From the NCBI RefSeq assembly GCF_001315015.1, contig NZ_CP012915.1, positions 372,001 to 436,000 of the forward strand: a stretch of 64,000 nucleotides of DNA, in the 5' to 3' direction. Source of the DNA: Azospirillum brasilense (GTDB lineage Bacteria > Pseudomonadota > Alphaproteobacteria > Azospirillales > Azospirillaceae). Positions 7,367 through 14,136 of this stretch are shown in pieces (positions within the stretch are counted from its first letter, which is position 1; each line of letters opens with the position of its first letter). A program made the translations under genes and the position numbers. The notes under the pieces are model-generated. The model saw only the letters and a program-made list of their open reading frames with translations. It made no database searches and had not been told where the DNA came from.

Positions 7367-8167
7367 CTATTTGACTTGTTGAAGGACTTGGAAGAGGGTT
7401 CTGGTTTCATCGGTCTCGCGGATAATGAGCATTCTTCTCGGAGGAGCTGATGACGCATTCGGGTTCTGTCTCCCTTTGATCAGGTAGAGAAAGACTCTGT
7501 GCTCAGGATATTCGATGAACGAGAAGTGTGCGCGCAGAGAGCTGCTATATGCGAAACTTGCTGAATAATCCGAAAATAGCTGTCCAAGGGCCTCTCTGAC
7601 CTGATTCTCAGCCTTGTAGCTAACAAAATTTATCGCCCCTTTTCTACAAAGTTCGCGAGTAGTCTTTTGTATGTTCGCGCCAGAAACAAAGTTATAGGCG
7701 CGGTCTATCCAGCTAATGCTATCGTTTTTCATAAGCCAACTAAAGTCTCCGGAATAAACTCGGACGCTTCTTGCCCCCTTGTAGTATGAAGCCATAAGCT
7801 TGATTTCATTTCGCCAGAAATAAAGTGGAACCAATGATATTCCGCTATTTTCCGGCTTCCTGACCCGGATAACACCAAACACAGTTAGAATTATTCCTGC
7901 AACGGTAATGACGGCGAAACATACATTCAGCAGTTGATCTATCGCTGAAAGATACTCGCCGCTTGTTCTGGGCGTGCCCTTTATGCCGGTGGTGCTGTCT
8001 AGCCACGCATTGAGGAAGGGGATCCAGTAACTTGATGTTGGAACAGTTTGGGAAAAAGCCCCGCGCGCGTCAAGAAGTAGAAATAACATAGCAATGGCTA
8101 CTACCACGGCTATCACGCAGATGATATTGATGGACCAAACTAAGCCCCTTTTTAAGAGTTCTAACAT
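7367..8167 (-). CDS. Two-TM membrane protein with possible PLD-like cytoplasmic domain
   Basis: The 266-residue protein has a TM helix at about residues 12-33, an extracytoplasmic loop of some 45 residues and a second TM at about 80-101. A cytoplasmic domain of about 165 residues follows, beginning around IKLMASYYKGARSVRVYSG. The 'AxxVxVxSGDFSWL' pattern resembles the core strand of phospholipase-D-like folds, though no HxK motif is visible, so any such domain may be inactive or sensory. Its start overlaps the upstream gene by 7 bases, evidence of coupling. A two-TM effector or sensor role would fit conflict systems, but this is inference. Confidence 0.55.
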   Translation of the reverse strand: MLELLKRGLVWSINIICVIAVVVAIAMLFLLLDARGAFSQTVPTSSYWIPFLNAWLDSTTGIKGTPRTSGEYLSAIDQLLNVCFAVITVAGIILTVFGVIRVRKPENSGISLVPLYFWRNEIKLMASYYKGARSVRVYSGDFSWLMKNDSISWIDRAYNFVSGANIQKTTRELCRKGAINFVSYKAENQVREALGQLFSDYSASFAYSSSLRAHFSFIEYPEHRVFLYLIKGRQNPNASSAPPRRMLIIRETDETRTLFQVLQQVK

Positions 8168-8553
8168 GTTTCCTCTGCTCCGTCGGTGGATTTAATATAG
8201 AACTCCGATAGCCTCTTTACGCGGCTACATCCCTCTAGACACATGAGTCCGCGGACAAGATTGTGCTCTCGCTCTTCCGTGTCTATGAAATCCGCGCGAA
8301 ACCAGCATACTCTTACCCAGCGAGAGCGAAGTATGGTATACCACGTCACGTGGAGAGACTTCTGTCGGCACGAGTTTCGTTTCCAGTAGCTCGAAATATC
8401 TCCTAGACCACGATAGACTCTCCTCTTATTTAGCACGTGGTAGGTAGCGTCGGGAGTGAACAGCCTTAAGATCGCGTCTTCATCGTGCGCCCTCCATGCA
8501 CAAAAATAACGGGTAAGAAGATCATCTCCTCTGAACCACTGCAACATTGACAT
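8161..8553 (-). CDS. NTF2-like (SnoaL-type) protein, second gene of AT-rich operon
   Basis: The 130-residue protein follows the NTF2 fold pattern: an N-terminal helix pair with RYFCAWRAHDEDAILRLF, the turn TPDATY, then strand-rich sequence with GLGDISSYWKR and CWFRADFI. Such folds act as small-molecule-binding enzymes or as accessory subunits. The start lies 31 bases inside the methyltransferase gene (an ATG at 8547 is also possible) and its end overlaps the membrane gene, so all three are probably translated together. No catalytic residues can be assigned. Confidence 0.6.
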   Translation of the reverse strand: MSMLQWFRGDDLLTRYFCAWRAHDEDAILRLFTPDATYHVLNKRRVYRGLGDISSYWKRNSCRQKSLHVTWYTILRSRWVRVCWFRADFIDTEEREHNLVRGLMCLEGCSRVKRLSEFYIKSTDGAEETC

Positions 8554-9403
8554 CTAGCTGTTTATCTCCCACAAAACTCACAAGGCTATTGGGAACCTTT
8601 ACGCTGGCTGACGCATAGTTCACACTAAATGACTTTGGTATATTTCTGAGAGCTCCTAAAACTTCTCCATAATCGACAAAAATTCCGCACTCTCCGATAA
8701 GAGTATCCCATCTTATGCTAGCGAATTCAGGCATTTGCTCACACAGAAAATATGAAAAAATCCTTATTCCGCGTGTTTTTTCTTCTGTAAAGTAGTTGCT
8801 AGCGTCACCGTGCTCATAATCAATGTTGATTCCAATGATGCTCGATATTTTTTTTCCAATTGACTCTTGTTCGATTGATCTATCTACTACTATGACTTTG
8901 CTATCTGGGTGATAGTGCTTCCACATCGTGCCAAATGGACCGGCACCTCCGCCAACATCGTAAACCACCTCTGAATGTAGCAATTGCAGAGCTGAAGCTA
9001 CCACCGCGCACTTTGATAGATTTTTTGGATAGTACGCTTTATTAAAGTCAATCGCATTGTCCTTGTAATCATGGATGTTCAACGAAGACCAGCGCAGCTT
9101 TTTAACTTTTCTCTTGAGCGCAATCGTCTTGGCTTCCTGAGAAGCAAGCTCTGGCCATTCTATATACACTTTGCTCAAGGTGTCCGATACAAAGTCGAAT
9201 GCTTCATGGATCTGCAAGTTGGACAAGTCCGCTAACAGCGCAGCCAATGGTGAGTTTGGCGCGGACGATGCTGATTGGCGGGCCGATGCAGGAGGATTGC
9301 GGACAGCCCCTTCGGTGCCACAGGCTGTGCTGGCAACCATCATCGATCCGTTGGTCGCACATAGTGCGTGTGCTGGAAAATCATTCCTATGGTTTCTAAC
9401 CAC
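8522..9403 (-). CDS. SAM-dependent methyltransferase-like protein, first gene of AT-rich operon
   Basis: A class I methyltransferase core is clear: motif I VVYDVGGGAGPFG at about residue 145, an acidic strand end VIVVDRS about 20 residues later and EHGDASNYF as a motif III-like region. The N-terminal ~100 residues are helical and may be a recognition domain. The first ~60 residues are GC-richer and Ala/Ser-rich than the rest, so the true start is uncertain (candidates at 9403, 9343 or later). A role modifying a nucleotide or metabolite with the neighbouring kinase is speculation. The substrate is not identifiable. Confidence 0.6.
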   Translation of the reverse strand: MVRNHRNDFPAHALCATNGSMMVASTACGTEGAVRNPPASARQSASSAPNSPLAALLADLSNLQIHEAFDFVSDTLSKVYIEWPELASQEAKTIALKRKVKKLRWSSLNIHDYKDNAIDFNKAYYPKNLSKCAVVASALQLLHSEVVYDVGGGAGPFGTMWKHYHPDSKVIVVDRSIEQESIGKKISSIIGINIDYEHGDASNYFTEEKTRGIRIFSYFLCEQMPEFASIRWDTLIGECGIFVDYGEVLGALRNIPKSFSVNYASASVKVPNSLVSFVGDKQLDVNVAVVQRR

Positions 9404-9597
9404 CTTGAAGCTTGCTCCCTGTCAGGGATGTTCCATGTTCGGTCGGAGTGGGAGATTAGCAGATCTTTCGCGCCCGTCACGTACGGCGCTAATACAGCCC
9501 GTAGCCCTAACGTCCATGCGCCAGGAAATACAGATCCGGGGCCATTATCCGCCGATGCATCGGCGCTGATAGGGCGAATCGCGCAGCGGGTTATGTC

Positions 9598-9911
9598 CTA
9601 CAAGGATGCTCGCACGGTCTTCGCCAGCACGGAGGCCACCAACTTCGGACCGAGCCAACGCCAATTGAACCACCAAAAGGTGGAACAGTTTGAGACACTC
9701 AGGAAACCGAACACGTGGCGCAGAGAGACGAGCTCCGCAGCAAGTCTTCCAAGCCGCGGTAGTTCCGGCGCGGGTGTTCCTTCACGAGCAAGGCGGCGAA
9801 CAGGCTGAAGGGGCGGTAGACAGGATGGGCGTTTTTGCTCGGACGCACGGGAAGCGCGCGGTGCGCCACAGCGTGGGCGAGCCGCGCAAAGCACAGCAGC
9901 TGATTTCCCAT
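9598..9911 (-). pseudogene. Frameshifted fragment of a DDE transposase
   Basis: Two overlapping minus-strand frames read as consecutive parts of one transposase N-terminus. The first holds ALLVKEHPRRNYRGLEDLL, and the second continues after a frameshift near 9720 with FLSVSNCSTFWWFNWRWLG. These are typical of the N-terminal domain of IS4/IS5-type transposases. The catalytic domain is absent. The IS family is not certain from the sequence alone. Confidence 0.55.
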
Positions 9912-9972
9912 GATGCCCGTCGGTTGGGCACCACCCTATCAGTCCGGGAGGCTCTCGACAAAGCAACGCTAT

Positions 9973-10059
9973 CTAAGAGCGCGGATCAAAACCTCGGTTT
10001 CCTGGCCCCAAGCCATTGATTTAGCTCGGCCCAAGGGAGGTTTTGATCCGCGCTCTAAG
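9973..10059. mobile_element. MITE-like element, 81 bp, with flanking CTAA repeats
   Basis: Perfect 20-bp terminal inverted repeats, AGAGCGCGGATCAAAACCTC at 9976-9995 and its complement at 10037-10056, enclose 41 bases. The flanks carry CTAA(G) on both sides (9973-9977 and 10055-10059), matching the YTAR target preference of IS5-family elements. The right arm runs into the end of the integrase gene and supplies its last 11 codons and stop. No transposase fits inside, so this is a non-autonomous element or an IS end relic. Confidence 0.55.
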
Positions 10060-11769
10060 ATGTTCTAGACGTAGGCCGGGGTAGGTCAGCCGATTGAGCG
10101 CATCGGCGAGTTGGGGGAGGGGGTAGCCCTTGGAATAGCGGTGCGTCTCCGAACCGTTCCCCTCATGGCCGACCAGATCGCGGATGATCGGCTCCGCTAC
10201 CTCGGCCCGCTGCAACCCGGTGATCGCGGCATGACGAAATCCGTGAACGTCCAGATCGGGGATGCCCACCGCATCAAAGTACCGGCTCAGCTTCTTCGTC
10301 GGATAGAAGCCAAAGCGCTTGTCCGGGCCTCCCGGTTGGAGTTCGGGGAACAGCCGCTCCACCTTGGCCCGCCGCTGCTGCTCGACGTAGCGCAGGAACC
10401 CGACGCCGACCAGTTCTTTGTGGACGGGGACACGGCGCACGGCTGCTGCGGTCTTCAGCAGCTTTCCCCCGGCTGGTGTGATGTCAAAGAAGGCAATGCC
10501 GGAATCAGTCTGAACGTCCTCGACGCGCAACGCGGCGATCTCCTCCAAGCGCATCCCGGAGAACACGGCGATCAGCGGTATCCAGAACAGCGCGTCGCGC
10601 AGCATGAGCGTGCCGGGAGCCGACCGGCGAGCCTCCGATTTGCAGCCGGTCCAGATCGGGGAGGCGAACAGCTTGTTCAGCTCTGGTGCTTCCCATGCGG
10701 CCCGCTGCTCCCGTGCGCGGCGGTCCTTTTTGTAGCGGAAGGCGCGAGTCACCGGGTTATCGTTGATATGGCCCCGGTCCCGGCACCAGCCGAAGAATCC
10801 CGATAGGGCGATGGTGTGCTTCTGCACCGTCCGGGCCGTCACCGGATCGACGGACGGATTGGCGGCAGTGTAGGCGGCCAGCTCCTTGAGAGTCTTGCCG
10901 CGGAGGACTGTGGATTGGCCGTAGGTCGAAGGGATCTGCTGCAACGCCTCGACCCACCGGCCAATGTCGGCGCGCGCGTAGGCGTTCACCGGCTTGTCGC
11001 CCAAGAAGCCCGAGAACAGCTCATAGAAGCGCCGGTACTGGTGTTCGGTGCTGCCCCGCCATTCCCCGGCCCGGTTCTTCTCGGCGGTGTAAGAGGCAAC
11101 GGCAGTCGAGAACAGAGGCGCCTCTGGCGCGGATTTGGTCGGCGCCGTCGTTTCGGCTGGTGGCGGGGTAGGCACCTCTACCCGCACGATGACGGGCTCC
11201 GGCTTCTCGATGAACGCCGGATCGGAGGGGGCGGCCGAGTAGTCGCCCTTCAATCGCGCGAGATGGATTTCGGCGGCCTGGGCGCTGGCGCGCAGAATCA
11301 TGCGGCACAGGTCGCGATAGGCCGCTTCTTCACCTTCCCAATGCTCAATGCCGGCGTCTGCCAACAGGCGATCGGCGATGGCGCTGGCCGCGGGCCATTG
11401 GTTGTCGGCCAGCATGACGCGTGTCGACTCGCGATCATCCTCGGCCAGTTGCCTTTCGTGAGCAGCACGGGCGCTATCGCCCGGCGGTATGGCCCGAAGG
11501 CGTTCCTCATACTCTGCCGTCGTGCTGGAGAACCATCGGCGGGCCAGCTCGGTCACTTCATCGGGGGAGAGGTGGAGATTCCGGGAAACCATGCTGAACA
11601 ACTCGTCGGATCGTGCGGCCAGCGCCCGCGCCTTCGCGCGGGCAGCTCGCGGGCCAAGGTCGCCGAGCGAGATTGCCAGTTCCGACCGGCCGAAACGAGG
11701 GATAAGGCTCTGGGGGATACGGCGCCGGAACACCATCCGGTCGCCCTTGCGCTTGAGATAGGAAGACAT
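10021..11769 (-). CDS. Tyrosine site-specific integrase
   Basis: The 582-residue protein starts with a DUF6538-like segment (MSSYLKRKGDRMVFRRRIP), common in proteobacterial island integrases, and has a core-binding domain around residues 220-330. The catalytic domain carries Arg in GMRLEEIAAL, HGFRHAAI (H-x-x-R), GHEG and RYSKG with the nucleophilic Tyr. I start at the ATG at 11769, with GAGG just upstream; a GTG at 11820 is possible. It lies directly beside the 3' end of tRNA-Gln, pointing away from it, as expected for an element integrated at that tRNA. The last 11 codons come from the MITE-like element, so the original C-terminus has been replaced. Confidence 0.9.
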   Translation of the reverse strand: MSSYLKRKGDRMVFRRRIPQSLIPRFGRSELAISLGDLGPRAARAKARALAARSDELFSMVSRNLHLSPDEVTELARRWFSSTTAEYEERLRAIPPGDSARAAHERQLAEDDRESTRVMLADNQWPAASAIADRLLADAGIEHWEGEEAAYRDLCRMILRASAQAAEIHLARLKGDYSAAPSDPAFIEKPEPVIVRVEVPTPPPAETTAPTKSAPEAPLFSTAVASYTAEKNRAGEWRGSTEHQYRRFYELFSGFLGDKPVNAYARADIGRWVEALQQIPSTYGQSTVLRGKTLKELAAYTAANPSVDPVTARTVQKHTIALSGFFGWCRDRGHINDNPVTRAFRYKKDRRAREQRAAWEAPELNKLFASPIWTGCKSEARRSAPGTLMLRDALFWIPLIAVFSGMRLEEIAALRVEDVQTDSGIAFFDITPAGGKLLKTAAAVRRVPVHKELVGVGFLRYVEQQRRAKVERLFPELQPGGPDKRFGFYPTKKLSRYFDAVGIPDLDVHGFRHAAITGLQRAEVAEPIIRDLVGHEGNGSETHRYSKGYPLPQLADALNRLTYPGLRLEHLRARIKTSLGPS

Positions 11770-11796
11770 AGCGCCTCGGGGGCGAATGTGACCCTT

Positions 11797-11823
11797 CGTG
11801 TGGCCCCTTTTGTGGGCCACACG
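11797..11823. promoter_or_regulatory. 9-bp inverted repeat in the integrase leader
   Basis: CGTGTGGCC (11797-11805) and GGCCACACG (11815-11823) are perfect arms with a 9-base spacer. They lie between the tRNA and the preferred integrase start. This could be an integrase or excisionase arm-type site, or an RNA hairpin controlling integrase translation. Confidence 0.4.
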
Positions 11824-11882
11824 GGTTTCGCCGACTGCAAAGCCCGGAAATCGCTAAGCGATTGAAATACTTAGGAGGAAGA

Positions 11883-11957
11883 TGGCTGGGGCGCCAGGAT
11901 TCGAACCTGGGAATGGCGGTACCAAAAACCGCTGCCTTACCGCTTGGCGACGCCCCA
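11883..11957 (-). tRNA. tRNA-Gln (UUG anticodon)
   Basis: Read on the minus strand the gene folds into a standard cloverleaf. Acceptor TGGGGCG pairs with CGCCCCA, the anticodon stem GCGGT/ACCGC holds loop TTTTGGT with anticodon TTG, the T-arm is CCAGG-TTCGAAT-CCTGG, and CCA is encoded at the 3' end (11885-11883). The tRNA 3' end faces the integrase, so it is the probable attachment site, and the island lies to its left. The tRNA appears intact after integration. Confidence 0.95.
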
Positions 11958-12036
11958 ACCGAACGGCGCGATCAGCGCCGGAAGGGTCGGGACCATAAGC
12001 GGAAACCCGACCCGATTGCAACAGCTTCGTTGACCC

Positions 12037-14136
12037 TTACCGCCCCTCGCGACGCCACGCCATCAACAGCGCTCCCAGCGCCAGGGCCAGCACCGCGGCC
12101 ACCGGAAGCAATGGCACCTCCGACACCCCCGTCACCGTGAAATCGCCGTTGGCGCGCAGGCCGATCCAGTCGTTGCCGGTCTGTGTCCGGTCGGGGCGGG
12201 TGCGGCGCACGTCAATGCCGGGGCGCACGCCGCTCTCCGTGTCGGAAATCCAATGCACGCCGCCGCCGGTTTCGTCGGCGACGCCCGACAGGCGGTCGCC
12301 GGTGGAGCGCACGTCGGCCAACTCCGGCGGGTTGACGGCGCCCACCACGGCCAGGGCCGTGCGCTCGCCGTCGGTGATGCGGTAGATGCCCGGCTCGCCG
12401 GCGACCACGGTGGCGCTGGCGCGGCCCGTGCGGTCCTCGGTCATCTCCAGAGTCCGGGTCTCGTCGGAGGGGGTGGTCAGGGTGATGCTGCGCGGGTCGG
12501 GCTCCAGGGAACGGCGCTCCACCGTGATGCGGTTGCCGTCCACATGGGCGCGCAGATCGTTCTCCTCCAGCTCCGGCTCCTTCATCAGCCAGTGGGCGAG
12601 GCGGCGCAGAAGCTCGGCCTGCGGGCCGCCGCCCTCGAAGCCGCGGCTCCACAGCCACATCTGGTCGGATGCCAGCTGCGCCACCCGGCCTTTGCCGACG
12701 CGGTCGAGGATCAGCAGCGGGCGGTCGTCCGCCCCGTTCATCACCACCGCGCCATTACCCGGCACGACCTCCACCTGATGGAACCAGCGGCCCCAGCTCG
12801 GCTCGCCGTCCGGGCGGTCGCCGGGCAGGCCGGCGGTCACCGGGTGGCGGCGGCCGACCTCCGTCACGGTCGGCTTGAAGGGGCGGTCGATGGCCTGGCC
12901 GGTCGGCTCCGCCGGCATCACCTGGCCCAGCGGCGTGCGGAACAGCGACAGCGGCGTGGCGTAGCCCTGGCCGGACGCCTCCAGCAGGGCGCCGCCCTTC
13001 TGCACGTACTCGGCGATGTTCTCTAGATACATCTGCGGCAGCACGCCGCGCCGGCGGTAGCGGTCGAAGATGATCAGATCGAACTCGTCCAGCTTGATCT
13101 CGAACAGCTCGCGGATCGGGAAGGCGATCAGCGACAGCTCGCGGATCGGCGTGCCGTCCTGCTTCTCCGGAGGGCGCAGGATGGTGAAGTGGACGAGATC
13201 GACCGACGGGTCGGCCTTCAGCAGGTTGCGCCACGTCCGCTCGCCGGCGTGCGGCTCGCCGGACACCAGCAGGACGCGCAGGCGGTCGCGCACACCGTTC
13301 ACCACCACGGCGGTGCGGTTGTTGGCGAGCGTCAGCTCCTGCCGCGCCGCCTCGACCTCCATCTCCAGCACGTTCTGGCCGCCGTGGTTGACCGGCAGCT
13401 CCATGTGGAAGTCCTGGCCCACCGGCACGCGGATGGTGCGCGGCGGCCCGCCGTCCTGACGCAGAGTCACCGCCGCATCGGCCGATTGGCGGCGCGGCAT
13501 GTCGTCCACCCGGATGGTCAGTTCCACCGGTTTGCCGACGAGGCCGTAGGCCGGGGCCTGAACGATGGCCAGACGACGGTCGCCCTCGTCGCGGTTGCCG
13601 GTCAGCAGCGTGTGCACCGGGCCGATCTCGGCCAGCCGGGCGAGGTTCTCCGGAACGTCATGGACCTGCCCGTCGGTGATCAGCACAGCCCCGGCCATGC
13701 GGCGGCGGGGCACGTCGGCCATGGCGCGGTTCAGCGCGTCGAACAGGTGCGTTTCGTTGATGGCCGAGGCACCGGATTCCGCGTCCCCGGCGCGGACCAC
13801 CCGCAGCTCCAGATCGTCGAAGGCCTTCAGCCGCTCGGCCAGGCGCTCCAGCTCGGCTTCGGCGCGGGCGCGGCGGTCGCCGATGTTCTGGCTGGGCGAG
13901 GCGTCGAGCACGACGACGGCCACGTCCTTGATCGGCTCCCGCTTCTCCTGCACCAGCGACGGGTTGATCAGCGCGAGCGCCAGCACCGCCACCGCCAGGG
14001 CGCGCAGCCAGACGCCGCGCGCCCGGCGGAAGACGGCCAGAGCCAGGATCGCCAGAGCCAGCACGAGCAGCGGCACCAGGAAGACCCAGGGCAGCAGCGG
14101 CGCCAGAGCGATGGAGGTTCCGTCAAGCAGGGTCAC
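12037..14136 (-). CDS. Membrane protein of the MoxR/BatA-type operon
   Basis: The 699-residue protein has two hydrophobic segments near the N-terminus (about 15-35 and 44-60), then a VWA-like fold start VAVVVLDASPSQN with the metal-site-like D-x-S. A long periplasmic region includes a glutamine-amidotransferase-like stretch with GALLEASGQG, and a C-terminal TM anchor lies at about 672-692. Its start overlaps the upstream DUF4159 gene by 4 bases. The protein likely assembles in the envelope with the other three genes of this operon; the exact role is unknown for the family. Confidence 0.8.
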   Translation of the reverse strand: MTLLDGTSIALAPLLPWVFLVPLLVLALAILALAVFRRARGVWLRALAVAVLALALINPSLVQEKREPIKDVAVVVLDASPSQNIGDRRARAEAELERLAERLKAFDDLELRVVRAGDAESGASAINETHLFDALNRAMADVPRRRMAGAVLITDGQVHDVPENLARLAEIGPVHTLLTGNRDEGDRRLAIVQAPAYGLVGKPVELTIRVDDMPRRQSADAAVTLRQDGGPPRTIRVPVGQDFHMELPVNHGGQNVLEMEVEAARQELTLANNRTAVVVNGVRDRLRVLLVSGEPHAGERTWRNLLKADPSVDLVHFTILRPPEKQDGTPIRELSLIAFPIRELFEIKLDEFDLIIFDRYRRRGVLPQMYLENIAEYVQKGGALLEASGQGYATPLSLFRTPLGQVMPAEPTGQAIDRPFKPTVTEVGRRHPVTAGLPGDRPDGEPSWGRWFHQVEVVPGNGAVVMNGADDRPLLILDRVGKGRVAQLASDQMWLWSRGFEGGGPQAELLRRLAHWLMKEPELEENDLRAHVDGNRITVERRSLEPDPRSITLTTPSDETRTLEMTEDRTGRASATVVAGEPGIYRITDGERTALAVVGAVNPPELADVRSTGDRLSGVADETGGGVHWISDTESGVRPGIDVRRTRPDRTQTGNDWIGLRANGDFTVTGVSEVPLLPVAAVLALALGALLMAWRREGR

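Noticed and set aside
9368..9808. A 146-codon plus-strand frame
   Set aside because: It is opposite the transposase remnant and the methyltransferase start and has no family pattern.
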